Origin: Lentisphaeria bacterium
Lineage (GTDB): Bacteria; Verrucomicrobiota; Lentisphaeria; Victivallales; UBA1829
Assembly: GCA_003526375.1 (NCBI GenBank)
Contig: DPDG01000083.1
Coordinates: 23,511 to 87,510 of the forward strand
Direction of reading: 5' to 3'
Length of the DNA stretch: 64,000 bases
Part shown: one piece after another, positions 1 to 7,907 of the stretch
Position numbering within the stretch: position 1 is the stretch's first letter
Layout of the letters: each line of letters begins with the position of its first letter
Translations under genes and position numbers: made by a program
Notes under the pieces: generated by a model
Told to the model about the DNA's origin: nothing
Database searches by the model: none
The model's input: the letters and a program-made list of their open reading frames with translations, nothing else

Positions 1-3000
1 GCCGGAGTCTTTCCTCCGACGGTTCCGATCACGTCCTTGAAACCGCTTTCCGGAAAGAACCACGGTCCGGATACATTCGGGTTGGAAACAGTATTTGACC
101 CCCAGCCGTCTTTGAGTTCCATTACAGGCGCCATCCACTTCGCCACCATCTTCATTCCGATACCGAGCAGATCGCTGATATTGCCTGCCGACGATCCGTT
201 CTCCGGGTAAAACACCCCCGGGGCATAAAGCCAGACCACCGCTGCCTTCTCCCGTTCAAGACGCTTTTTCAACGTATTCCGTTCCTCTTTCGTCAGCATC
301 AGGAGATTGGTCATGATGTAAAGCTTCTGCGGCGGGATCAGCTCATGTTGAAGCAAATCCGCCAGCAGGACATGCCGGAACGGAAATCCGGCTTCATTGA
401 AACGCCGCATCAGTTCACCGATCAGAGCGCGGTGCGCGCCGTCCCCGGCATTGTGTTTGGCATAGAACGCACTTTTCTGATCGCTGACAATACAGACTTC
501 CACCGGAGTTGTCCCCTGAACCGGCGGCAGAGAGCGGTAAATCTTCTGTTGTTCCGCCATCAGCTCCAGGAGAACCTTCTCGCGGAACCAGCTTTCATAC
601 ATTTCCATCCAGTGCATTCCGATACCCCGTGCAAGCGTCATGCCGAACGCCCGGTTCATTGCGCCGATGCTCTGCTCCACAGTATTGAGTTTGCCGTTCC
701 GCGACTCATACTGGCTGTTTTCGGAAAAGGTGCGCAGATCCTGCTCCACAATCACAAGTTTTCCATGCGAAGTAAAAGACTCCGCAGCCTGCATCGGACT
801 GTCGCTCATGCCCGGATAACGCCATGTATAGAAGGAGGGACCCCAGACATAATCGACGTAGGGAGAACGCGCCACCGCTTCAATTCCGAGGTGCCCGACG
901 GTCTGAAGGCGGTTGAAGATATTGCTGAATGCGATCAGATAACCGTAATAGGCGCCGCAGAGCCACCGGCCGCCGGTTTCCTCTTTCACGACTTTGCAGA
1001 GAGCGATGATTGCTTCCGAAACAGCGCGGTTGCGGAACTCAAACCAGTCGATTTTCGCCATGTCTTCCGCAGGGTCAAGCAGAGCAAGGACGCTGCCCAC
1101 ATCCTGTTCCCGCGGCGACGGCATCGTGATGGTGTCAAAGGTCAGCCCCGGACGTTTCCATGCGGAAGCAAGCGCGGCGTCCGTTTGATATTTTTCGCGC
1201 AGATAAGAACGGAACGTTGCAAAATCCGCTTTGGAAAACCCGCTTCGCGCCGGTCTGTTGTTTCCGTCTTCATAGCTCCAGAACCATTCGGAATTCCAGC
1301 CTTCGGAGATTCCCATGCCGAAAACACGGTCCGCATAGGAGGATTGCCTGATATGCCCGATCAGAGCGCGAAGCCCCGCTGCCGCATCCTGAAGATATTT
1401 TTTCGACGCAAGTGCCTGACGGTCTTTCTGTTCATGGATCGGTTGCCCGCCGTAATATTTTGTCACATCATCCGGATTTTTCTTCATCCACCAGGACGGC
1501 ATCCCGCATTTGACGGTCAGAATCACGCGCATCTCCGGCGCATTCAGGGTAAGCACCTCCATGGCACGGTCCAGACCGGAAAAGTCAAATCGTCCCTCCT
1601 CTTGCCAGAACTGATCCATCCCGATTCCGAACCGGATTACCTCCGCTCCGGCTGCAACGGCATTTCTTACAAGAAAATCGCGAGATGCCGGGTTCATGCC
1701 GAAAGTGCCCGGCAGATCATAATAAACCGGGGAATATTTCCTGCCGTCGATCAGGAACCATGCGCGTTTTCCGGCTCCGGCGATGGATGCTTTCACCAGA
1801 GGAACGCTTTTTTTCTCCTCGGAAAAACGCAGAGAGCCTGCATCATGGCTTCCTTTCACCCGGATGTAGTCGGCGTCCAGATAAGCTTTTGCGGGTGTCC
1901 CGTATTCAACAGGCAGGGAATACGAAACTTCCAGAGTCCGCCCTGGCTTCCACTCAGACGTCGCAGGCTTGATTTTCCCCTGAATGCGCTTTTCTCTGCC
2001 ATCCGCGGAAACAACCCGGAAGTAAAGCTGATCCGCATCGACCGCCGGTGCCTTGATGATCCTCGCCGTAAAACGCTCCTCCCCGGATTTCAGAATTTCA
2101 ATTTCTCCGACCGGACCGGCATAGGCATAATTGACACGTGTTCCCCACGGGGCGACCGGCGGGGTTCCCAGCAACATCACCGGAGTAAGGAACGCCTGCG
2201 GCATCCGGTCCCCGCCGACATGGCACATCCATTCCCCATTGCTCGGGAAATACACAGCCCTGCCGTTCTCCATCACATAAAGTTCACAGAGCAGTCCGCC
2301 CCATGCCTGCACATTATGCACCCGGACAACGATCCGGTTTTCACCTGCCTTGAGGTCTTTCGCCACATCGAATCTGCCGGGTACGCGCCAGTCGCTTCCG
2401 CCTCCCGCCTTCTTTCCATTGACGAATACCTCATACAGATCATCGCCCGCCGCGACAAAGACAGCTTCCTCCGGTGCCTGTTTCAAGCGGAACTTCCGTT
2501 CAAACCAGACATTCGTATTATTCGGGCCGAACCCGTTCCGGCACCAGATCCAGTTGCCGCGCCAGTAGGCGGGCGGCGCATTCAGATGCGCCAGTCTTTC
2601 CAAAAACAGGCGGGGATATCCCGGCGCTTTTCCGGCAATGCGCAGTTCTGCCGCAACTGCCGTTTCCGGCGCTTTGAAACGTACACTCTCCTTTCCTTTC
2701 TGCAGAATCTGCTTTGCCGACACTTTCCTGTTCCGGTCAAAAAAGCAGAGTTCCATTCCCGGGTTCTTTCCGTTCTTCCATTCCAGCAGATACTCTCCGC
2801 GCGGGCGGATCGAATCAAGAGAAATTTTCTTTTCCGATGCCTGCTGAACGGCAAAAGGAATATTGTTCACCTCCTGCAATCCATTCAAACCGGAAAGCGC
2901 CATGCGGCACTTTTTCCCGATCCATGATAACCTTATGGAAGTAACCGTCCCGCGCCATGCCGGGTCCTCCCCGACGGGAAAAAGCAGGTCGTGCCATTCC

Positions 3001-4199
3001 CCGTCAGGCAGAGAAGATGCTGCGAGATAAGAAGAATATTGCTTTCCCCTGTCAACAGCGGTAAAATCCAGACGCAGATACCCCCCTTCCTCGAATACTT
3101 TGAAGCGTGCCTCGACAACCTTTACATCAGCAGCTTTCCAGTTCAGGCTGCGGCACTCGAAGCCGCCGCCATCCCCCGCCTCAATCTCCGTACAGGCGGC
3201 AGTCTCAAATACTTTCAGCGCATGATACGGCATCCAGAATTCTTTCAGGCGGCCGGAGTCAAAAGAAAGAAAAGCCGCTTTTCCCGCTTCTTCCCGCTTC
3301 CTGAGTTCTTCGCCGGAAAGTTCTTTCACAATAACCTTGCTTACACTGACTTTACCTGTTCCCCGGATAATCAGATGCGGGCGTAAAAGTTTTTCATCGG
3401 GACGCGCAGTGAAATAATAGGACAGCATTTCCGTTTTGCCTTGTCCCTCCCTGCTTCGAACCACAGGATAAGGAGTCCGCTTCCCGCCGGGCATGGAAAG
3501 CATCATGGAAGTCGTCACATCCGGAGAAAGCTTTGTTGATTCGATCTGCACCAGATAATGTTTGCCGGGAACGACAGGAATATCCCTGCCGGGTACAAAT
3601 GCAAGATATCCGCTGCGATTCGTCTTGAATACCTCATAAACAGCCCCGTTCCGTTTCATCTCCCCTGCGGAATTCTCATTTTTCCGGATTTCCCATGAAA
3701 AAGAGGCGCGCTCCAGCAGATTGTCCGGCTGCCGGATTTCCTGCATGTCTACGGAGCGGACGACTGCTTTTCCCTCTCCTTTCAGGCAGAAATGAATCCG
3801 GACTTTGCTTTCCCCCTGCTGTGCGGTAAAGTCCAATACGGCAGTCTTGAAATCCGGACAGGCGGGAGCCGGTTTCGATGCGGGGAACGGAGTCCGCTTC
3901 GCGCCGGGCATGGAAAGCATGATATATCCGGCAAGGCTGTCGGAAGACGTCCTGTAATCCACTGTTACGCGATAGGTTTTGCCGGGAGCAACCGCCGGTT
4001 CATTTTTTCCGCAGTAAAAGAACACAACTCCCTTGTCATTCGCCTTGGTAATCTCGTAAGAACCGTCCGGGAGTTTCACCATACTCCCTTTTCCCCCCTC
4101 TACGGGCAGGCAGTTCCATTGTTTTTCCGGCAGCAGTTCGGCGCTGCCGAGCATCAGTGAGCATAGACCTGCAGTGATTGCAGTGATTGCCTTTATCAT
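1..4199 (-). CDS. Secreted GH42-like beta-galactosidase-type glycosidase (C-terminus beyond window edge)
   Basis: The minus-strand frame is open from the ATG at 4199 to the window edge (about 1,399 codons), so the C-terminus is missing. The start follows AAGGAG by 8 nt and opens a signal peptide (MIKAITAITAGLCSLMLGSA). Residues about 20-310 hold two related beta-sandwich-like domains: MLSMPGAKRTPFP near residue 94 and MLSMPGGKRTPYP near 233. Around residue 545 a galactose-binding-like domain of the kind seen in rhamnosidases follows (GNWIWCRNGFGPNN, then YEVFVNGKKAG). The TIM barrel has GISEGWNSEW with Glu966 as likely acid/base and LVIVEQDLR with Glu1152 as likely nucleophile, as in clan GH-A/GH42. 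After it comes a beta-galactosidase trimerisation-like segment. A beta-galactoside substrate is inferred. It lies 21 bp after the pseudopilin gene, probably in one operon. Confidence 0.85.
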   Translation of the reverse strand, partial: MIKAITAITAGLCSLMLGSAELLPEKQWNCLPVEGGKGSMVKLPDGSYEITKANDKGVVFFYCGKNEPAVAPGKTYRVTVDYRTSSDSLAGYIMLSMPGAKRTPFPASKPAPACPDFKTAVLDFTAQQGESKVRIHFCLKGEGKAVVRSVDMQEIRQPDNLLERASFSWEIRKNENSAGEMKRNGAVYEVFKTNRSGYLAFVPGRDIPVVPGKHYLVQIESTKLSPDVTTSMMLSMPGGKRTPYPVVRSREGQGKTEMLSYYFTARPDEKLLRPHLIIRGTGKVSVSKVIVKELSGEELRKREEAGKAAFLSFDSGRLKEFWMPYHALKVFETAACTEIEAGDGGGFECRSLNWKAADVKVVEARFKVFEEGGYLRLDFTAVDRGKQYSSYLAASSLPDGEWHDLLFPVGEDPAWRGTVTSIRLSWIGKKCRMALSGLNGLQEVNNIPFAVQQASEKKISLDSIRPRGEYLLEWKNGKNPGMELCFFDRNRKVSAKQILQKGKESVRFKAPETAVAAELRIAGKAPGYPRLFLERLAHLNAPPAYWRGNWIWCRNGFGPNNTNVWFERKFRLKQAPEEAVFVAAGDDLYEVFVNGKKAGGGSDWRVPGRFDVAKDLKAGENRIVVRVHNVQAWGGLLCELYVMENGRAVYFPSNGEWMCHVGGDRMPQAFLTPVMLLGTPPVAPWGTRVNYAYAGPVGEIEILKSGEERFTARIIKAPAVDADQLYFRVVSADGREKRIQGKIKPATSEWKPGRTLEVSYSLPVEYGTPAKAYLDADYIRVKGSHDAGSLRFSEEKKSVPLVKASIAGAGKRAWFLIDGRKYSPVYYDLPGTFGMNPASRDFLVRNAVAAGAEVIRFGIGMDQFWQEEGRFDFSGLDRAMEVLTLNAPEMRVILTVKCGMPSWWMKKNPDDVTKYYGGQPIHEQKDRQALASKKYLQDAAAGLRALIGHIRQSSYADRVFGMGISEGWNSEWFWSYEDGNNRPARSGFSKADFATFRSYLREKYQTDAALASAWKRPGLTFDTITMPSPREQDVGSVLALLDPAEDMAKIDWFEFRNRAVSEAIIALCKVVKEETGGRWLCGAYYGYLIAFSNIFNRLQTVGHLGIEAVARSPYVDYVWGPSFYTWRYPGMSDSPMQAAESFTSHGKLVIVEQDLRTFSENSQYESRNGKLNTVEQSIGAMNRAFGMTLARGIGMHWMEMYESWFREKVLLELMAEQQKIYRSLPPVQGTTPVEVCIVSDQKSAFYAKHNAGDGAHRALIGELMRRFNEAGFPFRHVLLADLLQHELIPPQKLYIMTNLLMLTKEERNTLKKRLEREKAAVVWLYAPGVFYPENGSSAGNISDLLGIGMKMVAKWMAPVMELKDGWGSNTVSNPNVSGPWFFPESGFKDVIGTVGGKTP

Positions 4200-4220
4200 G
4201 GTTGTATCTCCTTATGATAT

Positions 4221-4976
4221 TCAGTCCAGCGGATTCCCGCGTTTCAGATGATCCCGTCTCTGGGTGGTGTCCGTGGTAAAACTCTCCAGATATCTGACAG
4301 GTGCGGCATGGCCGTCCGCCCATAAGATATTGCCGGAGCCGTTATGACGGCTGATGGTATGGCCGTTCATGCTGTCGATCAAACAGTATGGCGATTTCGG
4401 TTGCGCCGCCATTTTGGATTCCCCCAGCAAAAGCTTCGTGGACGGATTTTTAATTCTGTCCGGTGTGCCGGGGGTTATATCTGCCGGGGAAGCCGGAAGA
4501 TTTCCGTTCCGTGCATACCAGTCATCCGTCGCACCGAGCGAATTGATTCCGAAATGAACGTATTGAAACACCCAGGCATTTGCCGGATTGTTATAATTCC
4601 TGCCCCATGCTGCCCGCTGATCGTTGACATTCTGAAGCGCCGGAGCGTTCGGACATTCAAAAATCTTGAAGTTCTTCAGATAATCGCCGTTTGCCAGCAG
4701 CCAGGACCATACCTGTTTCGCATCAAGAGCGCCACCGGTGAAAGTAGTCGGCGGATAATACTTCTGAGCATCGACATAAAGCATCAAAGGGATATTCAAC
4801 TGCTTTATATTATTGAGACACTGAACGGCTCTGGCTTTATCCCGCGCCTTGCTCAATGCGGGCAGAAGCATACCTGCAAGAATCGCAATGACCGAAATTA
4901 CGACGAGGAGCTCTATCAAGGTGAAATTTCCAGTTTTTCTATTCAAATCAAGCCATCTCCTTCTCCGGCATTCCAT
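4221..4976 (-). CDS. Prepilin-like protein with H-x9-DG motif
   Basis: The 251-residue protein has a short basic leader, then FTLIELLVVISVIAILAGML, the class III prepilin N-terminal helix with Glu at +5. The residue before the cleavage point is Asn instead of the usual Gly. The C-terminal half carries H-x9-DG (RHNGSGNILWADGHA), typical of the DUF1559/H-x9-DG prepilin group common in Planctomycetes and Lentisphaerota. The ATG follows AAGGAGG by 6 nt. It is the first gene before the GH42-like enzyme and is divergent from an AraC regulator. A role as minor pseudopilin or surface adaptor for the enzyme is inference. Confidence 0.85.
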   Translation of the reverse strand: MECRRRRWLDLNRKTGNFTLIELLVVISVIAILAGMLLPALSKARDKARAVQCLNNIKQLNIPLMLYVDAQKYYPPTTFTGGALDAKQVWSWLLANGDYLKNFKIFECPNAPALQNVNDQRAAWGRNYNNPANAWVFQYVHFGINSLGATDDWYARNGNLPASPADITPGTPDRIKNPSTKLLLGESKMAAQPKSPYCLIDSMNGHTISRHNGSGNILWADGHAAPVRYLESFTTDTTQRRDHLKRGNPLD

Positions 4977-5131
4977 AACGGACCTCCTTCATTTAATATA
5001 ATTCCCGCAAATCAAAATTTCATCCGCTTTTCGATGACAATATTCAGATTTCTTTCTGATGCCAGCAATTATAGCAATATCTGCCATATGGAAATCATTT
5101 CCCTTTGATTTTCTCAATGAAGGGAACTATA

Positions 5132-5160
5132 TTGATTCCTCTTTTATTTTATTATATAAC
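5132..5160 (+). promoter_or_regulatory. Likely promoter of the AraC-type regulator
   Basis: TTGATT and TATAAC are separated by 17 bp, about 75 bp before the regulator start. The intergenic stretch 4977-5235 is AT-rich and also contains ATTAT-agc-ATAAT just upstream of the gene, a possible operator. No equally good promoter was found for the divergent pseudopilin. Confidence 0.45.
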
Positions 5161-5235
5161 AAAAAATAAATTCTGCATGAACAAATTGTCATTATTATAG
5201 CATAATCTGTCTAAAAAAGAATGGAGACAGGAAAA

Positions 5236-6165
5236 ATGGGACAAAAAGGCACCCATATCTGTGAACTTTACAGCCGGAAGCAATTCAGGCATACTACGCT
5301 CCCGCTGAGTATCGAGATGTTCGACTATAAATCCACGACGGACAAATGGCACCGCCATACGGATTTCTACGAACTGGTGATCGTATGCAGCGGCAAGGCG
5401 CGGAATGAAAACAGCCGGCGTTCGGAGCAGGTCCATGCAGGCCATGTCTACCTTCTGCCGTCAGGTTCAGTTCACCGCTATGCAAAACTTTGGAACTTCC
5501 GCCACTACAACATCCTGTTTCAACCGCAGATTCTTGATATCGGTTCGGTCAATATCGCCGCTTTACCGGGGTATTCCCATCTCTTTCATTTCCAGTTTGA
5601 CGGCGAGGACCGCTGTTCCCTGCTGCTTTCCGTCGATGAGACCATTCTTTCGCAGTTGATTTCCATGATTGAGACCGTCCGCAATGAAATGGCGCTGCGT
5701 TTGCCGGGCTGGCAGGAGGCGGCATATTTTGAATTCATGCGGATGCTGGTCCATCTGCTCCGCCATTGTGTCCCGCAGGATACCGGAATCGGGCAGAACG
5801 CATTTCAGATCGGGCGTGCGATCCGGGCAATGGAGGAGGACTGCACCCAGCAGTTTACCCTGAAAAGCCTTGCCGACATGGTTCACATGTCACAAAGCAG
5901 TTTTCGCCATCATTTTACGGAAATCACCGGAATCCCGCCGGGGGAGTATCTGCTGAAGCTCCGCCTGAAAAAAGCCCTGCTGATGCTGATGTCTCCCAAC
6001 CGGATCTCCAATATCGCGGCACAATGCGGGTTTCGCGACAACAATTATTTCTCCCGCCAGTTCCGCAAACAGCTGGGTATGCCTCCGAGGAATTTCCATC
6101 AGGAATACATGTGCCACCGGAGCAATGTCAGCGACATGTTGAAAAAACTTTATCCGGACCAGTGA
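5236..6165 (+). CDS. AraC-family transcriptional regulator
   Basis: The N-terminal half looks like a cupin sugar-sensing domain (WHRHTDFYELVIVCSGKA, then VYLLPSGSVHRY). The last ~100 residues form the double helix-turn-helix of the AraC family (FTLKSLADMVHMSQSSFRHHF and ISNIAAQCGFRDNNYFSRQF). I chose ATG 5236 because GGAG sits 9 nt upstream; an in-frame ATG at 5221 has no ribosome site. The gene is divergent from the pseudopilin/GH42-like pair and is the likely regulator of that pair, which is inference from position. Confidence 0.88.
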   Translation: MGQKGTHICELYSRKQFRHTTLPLSIEMFDYKSTTDKWHRHTDFYELVIVCSGKARNENSRRSEQVHAGHVYLLPSGSVHRYAKLWNFRHYNILFQPQILDIGSVNIAALPGYSHLFHFQFDGEDRCSLLLSVDETILSQLISMIETVRNEMALRLPGWQEAAYFEFMRMLVHLLRHCVPQDTGIGQNAFQIGRAIRAMEEDCTQQFTLKSLADMVHMSQSSFRHHFTEITGIPPGEYLLKLRLKKALLMLMSPNRISNIAAQCGFRDNNYFSRQFRKQLGMPPRNFHQEYMCHRSNVSDMLKKLYPDQ

Positions 6166-6288
6166 AAAGTAACTGAGAAGTCATTAAATCATCATAACTT
6201 TCCGTTTTTTTTATCGCTTGATGTTTGCACTCTGCCGAAAACGCACTATTTTTCTTTGCAGACTCAAAAACAAACAGAGGAGAGTGGC

Positions 6289-7134
6289 ATGAAAAAGATC
6301 AGAAAGCGTCCCATGGAACTCGGAGTCCTTTCCAGATTCGCGGAAGACGATTCCAACCCGTTCGACGTCATTGCACGTTACGGCGTCGCCACAACCCAGC
6401 TCTGCAACTGGGACATGGCAAAATGGACAAAAGAAAACGCGAAAAAAGTCAAACGTGACCTGAAGTCAAGCGGCGTACGCCTTGCCGCCCTTTGGACAGG
6501 TTACTCCGGAACCGTGATCTGGGATCTGATCGACGGCCCGGACACCATGGGCATCGTTCCCGAATACACACGGAAAAGACGCATCGCGGATCTCAAGGCG
6601 GGAGCGGATTTCGCAGCCCGGATCGGCGCTCCGGCAATTATCACCCACTGCGGCTTTATCCCGGAAACGCCGAAATCGCATCTTTATATGGAGGTGCTTG
6701 ACGCGCTCGGAGAAATCGCGGAATACTGCCGGCAGCTCGGACTCGGATTCTGGTTTGAAACCGGTCAGGAGACACCTGTCACGCTTCTGCGCACGATCGA
6801 AGACCTCGCCCTGCCGAATCTCGGAATCAACCTTGACACCGCAAATATCATTCTTTACGGAAAAGGCAATCCTCTCGATTCTCTCGACGTATTCGGGAAA
6901 TATGTCCGCAATCTGCATGTGAAAGACGGCGTATATCCGGTTGACGGACACAAACTCGGACATGAAGTTGCGATCGGGAAAGGCAAAGTCGATTTCAAGA
7001 AAATCATTCCGAAACTCCATGAACTCGGTTTCAAGGGGGAACTCGTCATCGAACGCGAAATCAGCGGCGAGCAGCAGGCAAAAGATATCATGGCGTCCCT
7101 GAAATATATCGGCGGACTTGTCGATAAACTGTAA
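6289..7134 (+). CDS. Sugar phosphate isomerase/epimerase (xylose-isomerase-like TIM barrel)
   Basis: A 281-residue TIM-barrel protein of the AP-endonuclease-2/xylose isomerase-like family. Metal-site type motifs are visible: ITHCGF, GFWFETGQE, GINLDTANIIL, VRNLHVKDG and the C-terminal LVIEREISG. Start is ATG 6289 after GAGGAG; a TTG at 6256 in the same frame has no such site. The true substrate cannot be read from the sequence; these enzymes interconvert keto-sugars or sugar acids. It stands alone between the AraC gene and a terminator. Confidence 0.85.
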   Translation: MKKIRKRPMELGVLSRFAEDDSNPFDVIARYGVATTQLCNWDMAKWTKENAKKVKRDLKSSGVRLAALWTGYSGTVIWDLIDGPDTMGIVPEYTRKRRIADLKAGADFAARIGAPAIITHCGFIPETPKSHLYMEVLDALGEIAEYCRQLGLGFWFETGQETPVTLLRTIEDLALPNLGINLDTANIILYGKGNPLDSLDVFGKYVRNLHVKDGVYPVDGHKLGHEVAIGKGKVDFKKIIPKLHELGFKGELVIEREISGEQQAKDIMASLKYIGGLVDKL

Positions 7135-7140
7135 TGCCGG

Positions 7141-7180
7141 AATCTCCGGTTCCTCTTTACTTCGGGAACCGGAGATTTTT
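7141..7180 (+). terminator. Rho-independent terminator after the isomerase gene
   Basis: A perfect 13-bp stem AATCTCCGGTTCC / GGAACCGGAGATT with an 11-nt loop is followed by a short T run. It ends the plus-strand isomerase transcript and abuts the stop of the convergent hydrolase gene. Confidence 0.75.
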
Positions 7181-7794
7181 CATAGATATGGATTGTTCTG
7201 TTTTTCGAAACCGATTGTGCTCGGATAACCGTGTCCGGGATAAATTTCCAGAGAATCGGGAAGCGTCATCAGTCTGCCGGAAATGGATTCCATCAAGGTT
7301 GCGGTGTCGCCGCCGGGGAAATCGGTACGGCCGACCGATGCACGGAACAGCGTGTCGCCGGTAAACAGCGCATTGTATTCCCTGAAGTAATAGCAAACGC
7401 CGCCGGGAGTGTGACCGGGCGTATGGAGAATTTCAAAATCCGGGGTCTGCGGCGGCCATTCCGAGGGCGTGAGCAGATTCTCCGCCGCGGGAAGATACGG
7501 CGGAAAACAATTTGCAGGGCTGGCATACATTGCACTGTCAGCAGGATCAATATAAAGTTCTGTGATGTTCAGTCTCTTTGCAACCTCTCCCACGGCACCG
7601 ATATGATCCGCATGACAATGCGTCAGAAGAATGACGGCTTTCTGACAGGAAAATGCGGATGCCGCGGCAATGATGTCCTGCGCATCGCCGCCGGGATCAA
7701 TGATGTAAAGAGTCTTCTTATCCGGTGACGGCACCAGGTAGCAGTTTACTTCAAACGCCCCGACGACAACAGTGGCAAATGGTTTTGTCTTCAT
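7180..7794 (-). CDS. MBL-fold metallo-hydrolase, glyoxalase II-like
   Basis: A 204-residue metallo-beta-lactamase fold enzyme with the zinc motif THCHADHIGAV, then HTPGHTPGGVCYYF, TGDTLFRASVGR and YPGHGYPSTIG. This set is typical of the short glyoxalase II-like subgroup, which hydrolyses thioesters such as S-lactoylglutathione or related small substrates; the actual substrate is unknown. ATG 7794 is chosen because AAGGA lies 7 nt upstream; a TTG five codons earlier is in frame but contains that ribosome site. No signal peptide, so cytoplasmic. Confidence 0.88.
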   Translation of the reverse strand: MKTKPFATVVVGAFEVNCYLVPSPDKKTLYIIDPGGDAQDIIAAASAFSCQKAVILLTHCHADHIGAVGEVAKRLNITELYIDPADSAMYASPANCFPPYLPAAENLLTPSEWPPQTPDFEILHTPGHTPGGVCYYFREYNALFTGDTLFRASVGRTDFPGGDTATLMESISGRLMTLPDSLEIYPGHGYPSTIGFEKQNNPYL

Positions 7795-7907
7795 GAAATC
7801 ATCCTTCAAAACTTAATCATGTTCAGTATGGAGAGATACTCTAGCCCATTTTCCACCGCTTGCAAAATCTTTTCCGAATAAAGCGGATATTTTTTACGAA
7901 ACGGAAA

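Noticed and set aside
345..2927. 860-codon open frame on the plus strand opposite the GH42-like gene
   Set aside because: No family motifs and no ribosome site; the opposite strand carries a continuous frame with signal peptide and GH-A active-site motifs. The long antisense frame is a codon-bias shadow.
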